The notes under the pieces: model-generated | Seen by the model: the letters and a program-made list of their open reading frames with translations, nothing else | Databases searched by the model: none | What the model was told of the DNA's origin: nothing | Source: Hypsibius dujardini | Lineage: Eukaryota > Tardigrada > Eutardigrada > Parachela > Hypsibiidae | NCBI GenBank assembly: GCA_001579985.1 | Contig: LRSR01002852.1 | Location: 1-64,000 of the forward strand | Length of the DNA: 64,000 nt | Reading direction: 5' to 3' | Part shown: one piece after another, positions 1-10,761 of the stretch | Layout of the letters: each line of letters starts with the position of its first letter | How positions within the stretch are numbered: position 1 is the stretch's first letter | Program-made: the position numbers and the translations under genes

Positions 1-86
1 ATTTTATTTTATTTTATTTTATTTTATTTTATTTTATTTTATTTTATTTTATTTTATTTTATTTTATTTTATTTTATTTTATTTTA
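1..86. repeat. (ATTTT)n microsatellite
   Basis: A pure pentanucleotide ATTTT array runs from the window edge to about base 86, so its true length is unknown. No gene is associated with it. Confidence 0.95.
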
Positions 87-1079
87 CATTTGATGCCATC
101 CCTAGTCAGAAGGGAGAGCGCCTAGTAAGGGGCAATGGAATTGTGCGTCTAACGTATGTGTGATCTGTGGTGCCTCTTGTTGCTTGCACAGCCTGAGACC
201 TGACTTACTAGCAATTCAGTTCTTCGTCGGCGTTTGAGATGAATAAATGGCCGTAAAATGAATAGCCGTCATAAATGAATAACCAACTAAGAAGTATTCC
301 CATACCTAAATTTTTTCATAGCACGAAAACTATTTGCTCTAACGTATAGACGCTAATATCCTAACGATCGAAGGGCACTCTGGAATTTCGTACCCCGACA
401 ACCTGTATATGGACATATCGTACCTTTGAATTCTTACCTGGGTACATTTCGTGCCCAAACATTTGGTATCCCGACAATTTGTCCTTAGAGACAAACCGTA
501 TCATGGGAAAATTCATATAGACATTCGTTTCTCTGTTCTCAAAACAAAGCAAGGTCATCCAAGTCCGGTATTCTTAGAACAGACCCCAAACATTTTTACT
601 TTTTTAAACGTACATCGAACCTGACTCTGTTCGGAATACCAGAAAACATCATACACTCAATTTGTTCAGCCGACTGTCCCTAAAAGCTTATGAGTAAACA
701 AGGCTTTTGCAAGTAGGTCTTTGGTACAGGATTACTTTTGTTCAGTGGTACGAAATGTCTATGATTCTGAATTGTCTCGGTACGAATTATCTGGATACTA
801 CCTGCGTGGATACGATCTGTCCGTGCAAAGCACGAAATCAATACATCCAATTGGTTTTGATTATGCTGAAGCCAAAGGGGTCGTCCGGCACACCCTTTAC
901 AGGCGCGTCAATCAGGCTGGCTAACTGTACCAGGTGCCTAAAGTTATGCGAAACGGCCATACTCGGATATGTTCGAACGCAAATAAAAGAAGGGGAACAA
1001 AAATATACTTCATTTACCCGTTCATCATTTTGATATAAGTCCTTTCTCAGCTTTTCCGCATCTCCCGCCCAACACCACC
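87..1079. other. Gene-free stretch with degenerate short repeats
   Basis: I recognise no gene here. Loose motifs of the type GGTACGAAAT..TGTC recur on both strands between about 380 and 840, suggesting an old degraded repeat. The segment just before 1080 is the former 5' flank of the dead chitin-binding gene. Confidence 0.4.
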
Positions 1080-1817
1080 ATGCAGGCATTGCTCGTCGTC
1101 CCCTCTGCAGTCCTTGGAGTTGCCCTCACAGGTAAAGGTAACCAGGTCCCCAAGGTGTGGGACGCCCTGGCCAAACTCCGAGGAAATGAAGCCCCTCATT
1201 GAGGAGCAAATCCAGGCACTCCTCCCCAACGCAGTGGCCGAAAAAAACTACCCTGACAATTGAGGTATCCCGGCCTATCCAATCACCTGCAACCCAGCCA
1301 AGCCTGGTTTCTTCCCCGATACCTCCAAGTGTCAGCACTTCGACCCGGTGTAACGTTAACAGATAACTGACCAGCTATCTGCCCCAAATTGAGCGTAATT
1401 TATCACATATTTTGTCTGTTTGTCTATCTGTGCGACTTTGCCTTGATCTATGTGAATATTGTTGATTTTCCAACGAAAGCTTATCTCATTCGTTTTTCTT
1501 CTTTTATAGGTGTTCAACCAGATCACTCTGGGTAAGTTCCTTCTCTTTATGAATAAAGATGCGTCTCCTCTAGAGCAACAAAAATAATTAATACAAATTC
1601 GTCTTGCAGTCTGCGAATGGTTCTTCAACGTCGACTGTTTGCAGTCCGCTACATTTGCTGATTATAACAACAGCCGCGTCACCAAGGCAAGGACGTCGTT
1701 CTTCTGGTGCGTTATAGTAAACAACCCCCTATAATTGTTTTGCAGTTATTTTTCCATCTATTTTTCTAAGTATGGTATAATTTTGGTTCGCAGGATGACC
1801 AGCTCGTCATTTACTAA
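1080..1817 (+). pseudogene. Dead CBM14 chitin-binding protein gene
   Basis: This is a broken relative of the three intact genes at 4188, 10762 and 14895. The start codon and the family's N-terminal VPKVWDALAKLRG motif are intact, followed by a frameshift and TGA soon after (near 1200). A second TGA stands near 1261 where the relatives have Gln, and a further frame break lies near 1345 before the normal exon end. The later exons can still be followed: a short exon near 1510, the exon holding EWFFNVDC near 1611-1705, and a last exon ending in TAA at 1817. Introns are kept and are very close in sequence to those of the gene at 10762, so the copy arose by DNA duplication rather than retroposition, and fairly recently. 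Confidence 0.85.
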
Positions 1818-2138
1818 AACTCAGGCTCGCGCGTGAGATGTTGCGGAGTCTATTTATACGAACAACTACAGCACATTAAATACAATTTTTTTCATCTACA
1901 ATTTCAATTTCTCTTAACGGGATTGCCCACAGTTGTACAATTGCGTGATCACTGACGACTTTCTTGACAATATCTCATCTGTATCTTGCAGTCCGTTATA
2001 CTCAACGCAGCATTGAGATTCATCCCAATAGGTTGCGCACAATCAAATAAAAAATGAAGTCGCGGAACAACATTGATCAATCTTTGTGCTAGACCCATAT
2101 TCTCTGGGGACCCTTAGCTATTCGGGCTAGGTTACTAG

Positions 2139-2667
2139 CATGGCCTCGTTTAGGGTCCTCACAAGTCGGAACCAGGACCCCTCATGGTAGGTCCAGGGGG
2201 TGGGCAAAGAGACAAAAATTTTATTTTTTTCAAGACTGAACCTAAAATTCGGCCTATGATCATTTTGAAACTTGTGAGGGTGTGGGGGTCTAATTTCGAA
2301 TAGTCCCCTGAGATTTCAGAACATTTTCACAATTCGAAATTTCAGTTTTTTTATTAAATGCAGGTTTTTCCTCTTTAATTCAGTTTTTTGGAGTCAAATA
2401 TAGCTCCCCAATGAATGCAAATGGGAGGTTGGAGACATTCAAGAGTAGTAAAGTTTGATAGAAAAACTATTGCTCTGAGTACTTTGCGAAATCCCGGGGG
2501 CCTGGAAATTAGAATCCCACAATCTCACAAGTTTCAAAACGGTCATGCACAAAATGCCGAGTTTTAGGTTCAATCTTCAAAACAATGCATTTCGCCACTT
2601 TGCCCACCCCCTACCCTACTACGCGAGGTCCTTCTTCCGACTTGCAAGGACCCTACGCGAGTCCCTG
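2139..2667. mobile_element. Non-autonomous hAT-like foldback element (family A, copy 1)
   Basis: The two ends form a long imperfect inverted repeat. The left arm starts CATGGCCTCGTTTAGGGTCC and the right arm, read inward, starts CAGGGACTCGCGTAGGGTCC. Pairing continues for roughly 230 bases on each side. The flanks GTTACTAG (2131-2138) and GTTACGAG (2668-2675) look like an 8-bp target duplication with one change, the size typical of hAT transposons. No transposase is present. A second copy lies at 35257-36136. Confidence 0.8.
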
Positions 2668-3012
2668 GTTACGAGTAGATATTTCAACGTACCCTATTTT
2701 TAGTGGGGTCTTCCTGTTCATCTCATTTGCCGGTCTCATCTCATTTGTGATTAGCGGAACGCGTTGCCGAAGATGAACGTCTGAAAGCTTTAGGGACTGG
2801 CTCTCAATAAACGATAAAATGTGTTTGTTCTCAGTGCTAGTTTGAAATACCTCAACTTAAGGCATCAATTGACTGAGCTTCTCGATCTTTCCATCGATCG
2901 CATCGATTGCTAATTATTGTTATTATCGGACAAATATAAACTCGTTATTGACTTTGTTCCTAAAAAAGATATTGAATCTGATCATCCGCCTCCCTCTCCT
3001 ATGTGTAACACA

Positions 3013-3171
3013 TGTACAGCTGCGTTTGCAACAGCTTCCGGCGATAAGTCGGACACCCTTTTCTGGTCTTAACATGGACCACCTCCTACGCTATTTATTG
3101 AACGGTCTACTTTCAACCAGAAAAGGGTGTCCCGACTTATCGCCGGAAGCTGTTACAAACGCATCTGTACA
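3013..3171. mobile_element. Short palindromic MITE-like element
   Basis: Two inverted arms of about 55 bases enclose a spacer of roughly 45 bases. Both arms contain ACAGCTTCCGGCGATAAGTC and CACCCTTTTCTGGT. The arms differ at only a few positions, so the element is fairly young or conserved. I could not fix a clear target duplication. Confidence 0.75.
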
Positions 3172-3908
3172 CACAAAGCTTTAAAGTGTGCGACATCAGC
3201 TCGGTGAGGGGTGAACAAAACGCCCACATGTTGCTTCACCTCATTTAATGGAGCGAAATTCCAATTTGGAGATTCCCTAAAAATACTGTGTATCTATGAA
3301 ATGTTAGTCCCATAATGTAAAGGAAAATGGGCAATTGTCGTACAGATGCATGGAGGCAAGAAATAAGGAGTTATGGGGCGTTAGGGGTAGGGAAGGCAAA
3401 AGTAAACTAAACTAAAACAATACTGAATGTTAACTAAAACTTTCACTTAGAAACTTCTTGGTATTAGTTTTTCCAGTTAACTAAACGAATAAACTAAAGT
3501 TTTGTTATTAATTATTTAAGTGGAGAAAAGCTGAAAAAAAATATTTGAACGTTGAATTCTCAATATTAAATAAAATCTCAGTTGGACTGCCTCTCTCTCT
3601 ACTTCGGAAATGCCAGTTTGCTTGTCTCGCTCAAGGCCACGCAGTGTTCACCTTGGGCGTCCATTGATTCACGAGAAAGTGCGCTCCACTTGTAACAGCG
3701 GGGTGGTCGATCAATTACAGAATATACAGCCGAAGTATAATAAAAGCATTTCCGATAAAGTGTCCCCCACAGGTTAGAATCTTGACTTGTGTGTCTGAGT
3801 GGTTTTCGAACGCGAAGATTGATGATCCCGGCGCGGCTTTGACACTGACACACACATTCAACAGTCAGACGGTCGTCGTGCTCGGACCACGAGAGAACGT
3901 CTGTCCAG
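3172..3908. other. Gene-free stretch
   Basis: No gene is recognised. A 121-codon open frame on the minus strand (3599-3964) has no familiar motif and overlaps the upstream element of the next gene, so I do not call it. Confidence 0.4.
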
Positions 3909-3923
3909 TTACATAATCTAATT
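3909..3923 (+). promoter_or_regulatory. Candidate shared upstream element of the CBM14 genes
   Basis: The 15-mer TTACATAATCTAATT lies 279 bp before the ATG at 4188. The same 15-mer lies 275 bp before the ATG of the paralogue at 10762. It is either a conserved control site or residual similarity from gene duplication. Confidence 0.45.
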
Positions 3924-4092
3924 AAGCCCAAAGTACCGTCCGACCGAACTCTCGCGAGCAGCACTCACATAATTCTCATTTCCGGAGCATAATTTTATGC
4001 CTGCCTCTCAGGCAATAATCAATTTTACAGTTACGCAAAGTTACCCTTCGATGTACATAACAGAACCAAGAGACTTCCGACGCTCATCGCGA

Positions 4093-4100
4093 TATATAAA
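4093..4100 (+). promoter_or_regulatory. TATA box of chitin-binding gene 1
   Basis: TATATAAA lies 95 bp before the ATG. The two paralogues have TATA-like boxes at 87 and 93 bp, so position as well as sequence is conserved. Confidence 0.7.
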
Positions 4101-4187
4101 AAGTCAACCTCCGCCCGGCTAATCAGCACAATAACTTTTTTCATCCTTTCTTCTTCTCCCCGTCAAAACACCCCAACCACCACTACC

Positions 4188-4950
4188 ATGCAGGCCTCTC
4201 TCATCGTCCTCGCCGCCGTCCTCGGTGTGGCCCTCGCTGCCGGCAACGGTGACCAGGTCCCCAAGGTATGGGACGCCCTCGCCAAGCTCCGCGGAAAGGG
4301 TGCTCTCACTGCTGAGCAGATCCAGTCCATCTACCCCAACGCCGTCGCCGGAAAGGACTACCCCGACAATCAGGCCATCCCCAGCCCTCGTCCCATCACC
4401 TGCAACCCCGCCAAGCCTGGTTTCTATGCTGATACCTCCGCCTCCTCCAAGTGCCAGCTCTTCGACCGATGCGACGTCAACGGCCAACTGACCAGCTATA
4501 TCTGCCCCAAATTGAGCGTGAGTTCAGACATTGTTTTACCTGTCGGTCTGTGCGTGTAGTCTTGCCTGAATTGTTGGGCTCTTATCTTCCTCCATAATCG
4601 TTTTCCCTTTTTTCTTGTATATTAGGTCTTCAACCAGATCACTCTGAGTAAGTTCATTGTCTTGGGAAAGCAGTTGTTATAATTCTTCTTCATTGATGAT
4701 TAACATTTATATTTTTGTTTGCAGTTTGCGACTGGTTCTTCAACGTTGACTGCTCGCAGGCCGCTCAATTCGCGGATTACTCCAACAGCCGTCTGTACCA
4801 GGGCAAGGACGTCGTCCTTTTGGTATTAAACTTGAGCATACTATTTTTCTGCTGGGCCCATGAGACGGGCTAAAGTTTCCTCAATAATCTTACGCTTATA
4901 CGTGTGTATTTTGTGTGCAGGACAACCAAGACACCATCGCTCGCAAGTAA
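4188..4950 (+). CDS. Secreted CBM14 (peritrophin-A type) chitin-binding protein 1
   Basis: Exons 4188-4517, 4626-4647, 4725-4822 and 4921-4950 join in phase to 159 residues. Residues 1-18 are a signal peptide. A conserved segment VPKVWDALAKLRGKGALTAE (24-43) follows. The CBM14 domain then has six cysteines at about 72, 89, 95, 106, 119 and 127, with the aromatic DWFFNVDC at its end. The family binds chitin outside the cell, here most likely in cuticle or a gut lining. The ATG sits 95 bp after a TATA box and matches the starts of both paralogues. The second exon is only 22 nt. The protein has a single domain with a short polar tail ending in IARK. Chitin binding follows from family knowledge; tissue is inference. 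Confidence 0.9.
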
Positions 4951-5196
4951 GCGGTCTCGTGATGCGAACCTTAACAGGTGTGTCCGAACGAGAAGGGATT
5001 CCATGGAGATTGAAAGAAGAAGTATTGCCGCTAGACGAAGAACCGTTCTTGCTTCGAGTAGTATTTGTAGGGCTCAGTGTGCTTTCATTCCTTGCATGCT
5101 TGTCATAAGAACAACAACAAAAACCATCAAATAGATCTTCCGTTTGCTCTGCTTAATTTGTGCATGTATTGAAGTGGCCTGCATGCTCAAGAGCGC

Positions 5197-5202
5197 AATA
5201 AA
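5197..5202 (+). terminator. Likely poly(A) signal of chitin-binding gene 1
   Basis: AATAAA about 250 bp after the stop codon. It is the first canonical signal downstream; nothing else recognised follows until 5664. Confidence 0.5.
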
Positions 5203-5663
5203 AATGTGAGCCGAAAAGCCGTTCGTTGAGTCAATCGTCCAGCTTGTATGTGCGAGATGCGGACTTGAGCGTTTAAAAAAGTAGCTATACAATGGCAGCC
5301 TCATCGCACTGTCAGATCAATTAATTTAGTTTAAATGATGATATCATAATTTGTCTGAACTTTCTCCCCACTTGGGTATTATATGTGAGAGCTCATAGTT
5401 TTTTTACATAAAAAACAACAAATAACATGAACGTCGAACAAACTGATGCACTGATGCACTGATGTAGTTCCACCTGGAGCACCAAACAGTAAATTCACTG
5501 GTACATTAGTACATATAGACATGAACGTGAAGAACTATAGTCGGCACCCAAAGGTTTGAGACGGTCGAAATCCTTAAGGTGGGAAGGAGAACAGGTAATT
5601 TGACAAGCGAACAAACAGCTTAGGTAAAAGAACAGAATGGAAGAAAGCGAACGGGGTCACCTG

Positions 5664-6208
5664 TAGGGACGGCAAAAACTGGACTGTACGTTTAACCGAG
5701 CCCGTCCCATTGTTTCTTTTGGTTTGGCTTCAAAAAAACATGAAACCGGTTCTAACCGCAAACCGGACCGGACACAACCGAACCGGCTGGAAACAGTTCC
5801 ATTGCGACCGAATCAGGCTTTTGCTGTGTGCACGAAGAGCCGGTTGGAGAAAAAACCGAACCGCTAAAAACCAGATGAAAAGAACCGGTTCTACGGAAAA
5901 ATGGGAACGGAATTAGAACGGGAACTGTTTTTGAAACCGGTAATGATTAGGGATAGCAAAAACCTGACCGAACCGTTAAGCGAACCGGTTCCAAAAAAGA
6001 ACCGCGAAAAATGAAACCGAACGAAAAACGGTTCCAAACGATTCCAAACGAAAAACGGATCGGACCGAAACGACTCAGGCTTTTGCTGTGTTAAAGAAGA
6101 ACCGGTTCAAGAAAAGAACCGAACCGTCAGAAACCGGTTCTGTTTTGGAATCGGATCAGACGAACCGAACCGGAGCCGGAACCGTTTTTGGAAAATTTAT
6201 CATTCCTA
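5664..6208. mobile_element. hAT-like element rich in AACCGG motifs (family B, copy 1)
   Basis: The element starts TAGGGACGGCAAAAAC and ends CATTCCTA, with GTCACCTG before it and GTCAGCGG after it (6 of 8 matching, a decayed 8-bp target duplication). Inside are two tandem units of about 270 bases, each carrying CAGGCTTTTGCTGTGT, runs of AACCGG and a TAGGGATAGCAAAAACC junction. There is no coding capacity. An inverted copy lies at about 6705-7212. Confidence 0.65.
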
Positions 6209-6704
6209 GTCAGCGGATAGGGCTTCTTCAAGATGACGGGATAATAAGTAGAGTAATTTGCTACTGACCGCAGGAAGAACGGAAAAATGTTCTGATTGGT
6301 CGAGTCGCCTGACAGGAATCATCATCTTGGTCCTTGGTAGAAGAGCAATATTCGAGAACACAAATGACGGAATGGTTATTGGCAAGTTTGAAGAGTGGAT
6401 TGAATCAATGGTTTAATGTAAGGCAGCTGTAACGGACAACCGACAAGGTCCTACAGAGTTTTAAGTTTGAGGGAATCGTTAGCAGTGTAGCGAATTTCAT
6501 ATTGAATGAGATAAGCTGCCTGACTGATTGTTTTCGGGTTTGGGGAACGGACAAGTCCGTTCGTCGCAGTAAGGTATCCGGTTCGATATGGTTTTTATGT
6601 CCATTCTAATTCAACGTTTAAACCATTGCCTTCGGTTTAATAAACGTATGCAAAAATCATTGTTGTTCCAATAAGTACGGTTATTTCTGGCACTTTCAAC
6701 CGCC

Positions 6705-7212
6705 TAGGATGATAATCGGCTCCAAAAACGCTTCCTGTTCTGATTCGGTTTTTAAATAAAACCACGGTTCTTTTCCTCCCGTTTAAAAATAAAATCGGTT
6801 CCTAGCAGTTCGGTCTATGACTTGAACCAGTTCTTCTTTCACACATCAAAAGTCTAATCCGGTTCAGCCGGAACCGGTTTATATCGGTTCGGTTCCGGTC
6901 CGGTCCGGCTATCGGTTGGAACCAATTTATTGTTTGCAATTTTTTTTGGAACAGGTTCGTTAAAACGGCCCAGTTCGGTTTTTGCTATCCTTAATGATAA
7001 CCAGTTCGATTTTTCCGTAGAATCGGTTCTTTTCATCAGGTTCCTGGCGATTCAGTTCATTTCTTAAACCAGTTCTTCTTTCCCACAACAAAAGCCTGGT
7101 CCGCTTCAGATGGAATCGGCCTAAGCCGCTTCGGTTCCGGTCCGGTCTGGCTATTGGTTGGAACCGATTCCATTTTTGGCAGGACCGGGCCGGAAGAACC
7201 AGTGCCCCCGCC
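6705..7212. mobile_element. hAT-like AACCGG element (family B, copy 2, inverted)
   Basis: Read on the minus strand this repeats the structure of 5664-6208: two units with AAGCCTGGT/AGACTTTTG-type motifs, GATAGCAAAAACC and GGTTCC/CCGG runs. The inner end TAGGATGATAA matches the inner end of copy 1. The outer end near 7212 is approximate. The two copies face each other across about 500 bases in which I see nothing. Confidence 0.6.
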
Positions 7213-7509
7213 CGATGACATATAGATAGTAGCTCGAGACAGTGACCTGAGATTATTACAGTTTCCGTCCCACCATAGGTACAGGGAACATGATTCCCCC
7301 CTGTAAAGTTTGCTTGGGGTTTACCATGTTAGCCACAGAGTTGCTCGGACCTTTCAACACCTAGTACTTTACTTGTCGCAGAATATCGGTAAAATATTCG
7401 ACCAAGCCTTCTGACTTCTGAACATTGATTATGAATTACTTACGAAAGTCACGCGTAGCCCGTTTTGGGTGAGGTAGGGCATTGAGCACACAGAAACATG
7501 GGTCCTACC

Positions 7510-8011
7510 TAGAGAGGAAAGACCGCGTGCCAAGCGGCGCGGCGCGGCGCGGACGCGGCAATTCCGCGCCGTGCCGCGTAAAAAATGGTCAAATTATGCC
7601 GCGCCGAACCGCGCCGCGTACGCTCTATAGTATGGACGGAAACCACAAAATGAATGAATAAATGCAATCACTTCAGTTGTAAGAAATATGCTCGTACTAC
7701 ATACTTATGGGTTGATAGATTGACGACGAATATATTATTCCTGTGTTCGCTTGTTCTACGAAACTGTCGTGTTCTGTTCTATTAGTTCCTGTGTTCCTAG
7801 ATTTTGTACTGTCGCCTGTCTATCTAATAATTGCCGCTTTCAAATTGGAGTTTAATGCCGCGCCGCGCCGCGCCGCTTTTTTATAATGGATCATGCCGCG
7901 TGGTGCCGCGTCGTTTAACGTTTTATGGTTTCCGCGTGAAACCGCACAGCTTGAAAATTTAGCAGTTCATTCCGCGTCCGCGTGAGAAAACTCACGCGGT
8001 TTTCCTCTTTA
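7510..8011. mobile_element. Non-autonomous hAT-like element, GC-rich (family C)
   Basis: A perfect 8-bp direct repeat GTCCTACC flanks the element (7502-7509 and 8012-8019). The ends are inverted: TAGAGAGGAAAGACCGCGTG on the left and, read inward, TAAAGAGGAAAACCGCGTG on the right. Two subterminal blocks are built of GCCGCGCCGCG-type repeats, one next to each end, separated by AT-rich filler. There is no open frame for a transposase. The 8-bp duplication and TAGAG-like ends fit hAT. Confidence 0.85.
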
Positions 8012-8185
8012 GTCCTACCGTCAGTTACACAAACACCTAAAAGGGATAAATAAGCCAGTTTGTAGTGCCAAAACATAAACCGTATGTTTTGGCATAGATG
8101 GTTTAATATATATATTTTTTGCATTTATATGGACTGTCCCAGGTCGGTCGCAATTTGTCTATGCGTCGGTTTCTAGTGGGACGTA

Positions 8186-8410
8186 CTATAGAATTCCGAT
8201 CAACTGGTGTTATTGAGCAATCAGCTGAGTCAAAAGAGACCGGAGCTGATTGGTTGCAAAAATAGAAGACCACAAGACTGCACGTGCTTGATTACCTGAG
8301 AATCGGGTGATTGATTACTTGATTGAAGCACTTCAGGGTTTTCGGTCCGTCGGAAGTAATTTACCTGGGGGGAGTCCAAGAATCAGCACCAGTTGATCGG
8401 AATTCTACAG
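8186..8410. mobile_element. Tc1/mariner-like MITE with TA target site
   Basis: Inverted ends of about 24 bases share GTAGAATTCCGATCAACTGG (one base different on the left) and are flanked by TA on both sides (8184-8185 and 8411-8412). The interior is about 175 bases with no coding capacity. TA duplication suggests a Tc1/mariner-type mover. Confidence 0.75.
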
Positions 8411-8674
8411 TACCTATGTAATTCTAGTTGCTGCACCCATAACAGTGAGTATTGTTGCATGCGGTGTAGAATGTTTCATATATCCTGAATATGTATACAT
8501 ATCTTATGTTTCCTGATCGTGCAGCATCCTGCACAATCAGGGTACGATTGAGGTCTGGCGCTTGGGAGCTGGGTGGTAGACACAATTGTTATTGTTGGTG
8601 CTATCAGACACGATTATCCCAACCCTGAGCAATACAGGTTACTTAGCGGGGAGGAGGCACTGGACAACAGACAC

Positions 8675-8860
8675 TGACACTCTTTGTCTATCTGTCTATC
8701 CGTATTTCTTTCTATATCTGTTCTGTCTACCTGTCACCCTTTATGTGCATGTATGTATTTCTTTCTTTTCTTTGTTGTTCTGCCTTCCTTCTGTATGTAT
8801 GTCTCTCTTTTTCTCTTTCTTTCTATCTTTCTTGTTCGTCTGTCTTTCTCTGGCTGAACG
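8675..8860. repeat. Pyrimidine-rich GTCT/TTCT low-complexity tract
   Basis: Degenerate runs of CTGTCTAT and TTTCTTTC. It belongs to the same class of simple repeats that fills many introns in this window, but here it lies outside any recognised gene. Confidence 0.8.
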
Positions 8861-9990
8861 AACAAGGGATGAAAAAATATGCTGATGGGGCCTGAAGGGA
8901 TGACACATAACAATTTGCAATATATGATATATTGCTCGCACGCTGGGCTCGGTTCGTCCAGGCCTGCAAAAAGCTCAATTTCCTTTCCGATAAACTCGTT
9001 CAACGTAGTGTTTAACAGTCTAGTCTGCACACATCAAGACAGACATTCTGCGGAAATGCCAAAAAGCTGTTTTATTCGTGCCGCGATAACGACACCCTGT
9101 AACTGCCGATCACACAGGACAGACTGTCATTAATTAAATGCACCTTTCAAATAGGGCACTTTTAAAAATAGCAGCATAATTACTCAGCCGTAAAATTTCT
9201 CGAATTTGAAAAACCAGTCGAACGTTACATAACAGTGCGGATGGCGCCATCGCCACTGTGGAAGCCACAAAATTGAGTACCCCGAACTAAAAGAAATCAC
9301 ACTGCTGGCGAGTGAGAGACCTGGTCAGAATATTTGTCAGACAAAGGAGTCCGAAGTCTATAATCTATCAGCACACTGACAGGAATGTCAATTGGTGCCG
9401 GCGAACTGGTTCCGCAGACTTCCGGGTAGAACTCTACCGACTCGTTCATTTTCAGACTGGGATTTTCACCAAATTATTTGTCCTGCACTTTTATTATTAT
9501 TAATTATTTTTCAGCTGCAAAGATTTAACGAATATCTCCAAAAACAACTGTGCAGAAAACTCGGTAGTTTTTTAAGGAATATTAAGCAAAAAGCAGCGAG
9601 TGGAGGTCACTCGCAATTTTGCCAGCACATGTTTGTCACATTGACCTAGTTGATGGCTCATGGCAGATGGGACAGATAATAATGCCAGGAAGCGCCTAGG
9701 TCGCCGATTGACCCAATTGCTAACAAAATTTGCTCATCCTTTGTTGTCGTCTTCGTTCAATTACCTTTGTGTCAAAGACGCGCTTTAACACGTGGGTTAT
9801 AACTGAAAAATAAACAACGTTTAAAGTGTGTATTACCTATAAAATACCCAAAGAGGACAATAACACATTTTATTTCTATTATTATCTGTGTCATTAAACC
9901 CTTTTACAATTTAAGGTCTTGTCGCTCAAATTGTTTTACTATTTAATTTTAGCACGTAATTATAATTATGTTTATGTGCTAAATTTCAAT

Positions 9991-10330
9991 TCTTTAACGA
10001 TCGTAAAATGTTCTAAAGCAGCCGAAGAATTACTTGCTATCTCCTAATATTGTAATACTCATCTGAAGGACAGCTGGAGAGCTGCCCATTTCAAATTAAA
10101 TAAAACGCTGTTTTCTTTAATTTCAATATATTGATTTATGTCTCTCCTATTCCCAAGTTCAAATTAACTAAAAGATGTTTTACTCTAAATTTAAAAACAT
10201 ATTTCGTTTTCACCATGTCCATGTCAGAAACTTGAATTCTTTTACAATCGTAAAATGTCCTAAAGCCATCGAAGAATTGAGGGATATCCCCTAATATTGC
10301 AATATATATTTGAAGGACAGCTGGATTAGA
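9991..10330 (+). repeat. Diverged direct duplication
   Basis: Two segments about 90 bases long, near 9991-10085 and 10239-10330, align in the same direction. Both carry CGTAAAATGT.CTAAAGC, TCCTAATATTG or CCCTAATATTG, and GAAGGACAGCTGGA. Similarity is roughly 80 percent by eye. The unit length including spacer is about 248 bases. Confidence 0.6.
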
Positions 10331-10486
10331 TTACTAATCCGAAAAGTATGCGGTCTCGGGGAAAAACTTCATTTGCCAAGTGCCCCAGTCTTGCCATCGG
10401 TTTGACTGTCGCAAATTCCGGTCTGCCACACTCCGATGATTTAACGATACTTCTCATTGTCGAAGAGATTTTGAGAATATGTCGAA

Positions 10487-10501
10487 TTACATAATCTAAT
10501 T
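10487..10501 (+). promoter_or_regulatory. Candidate shared upstream element, second copy
   Basis: TTACATAATCTAATT, identical to 3909-3923, lies 275 bp before the ATG at 10762. Confidence 0.45.
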
Positions 10502-10674
10502 CAAGCTACCTGGACCAGTGGTGAGAAAGTGAGAGAAAGAGAGAGAGCCAGGTGAACAAAAAACGCTTGGTAACTTCGTTTCCATACCGCAAGTTCATCT
10601 ATACCTGTATATACCTTATGCCCGACGGCCAGCGATATTTTAAGTTACGACATCATGCCAAACAAATTCATGGA

Positions 10675-10680
10675 TATAAA
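10675..10680 (+). promoter_or_regulatory. TATA box of chitin-binding gene 2
   Basis: TATAAA, 87 bp before the ATG. This argues against an in-frame upstream ATG at 10552 as the protein start, since that ATG lies before the promoter. Confidence 0.65.
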
Positions 10681-10761
10681 AGCTCATACGCTCCAGTAAA
10701 GATTTACAATCCACTTTTTATTCTCTCCTTCTTTCCACTGCCCGACCCGACCACCACTACC

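Noticed and set aside
3599-3964. 121-codon minus-strand frame
   Set aside because: No motif, no start context, and it overlaps the conserved upstream 15-mer of chitin-binding gene 1.
10552-10761. In-frame upstream extension of chitin-binding gene 2 starting at 10552
   Set aside because: It would place the start before the TATA box at 10675 and bury the signal peptide. The ATG at 10762 matches both paralogues.
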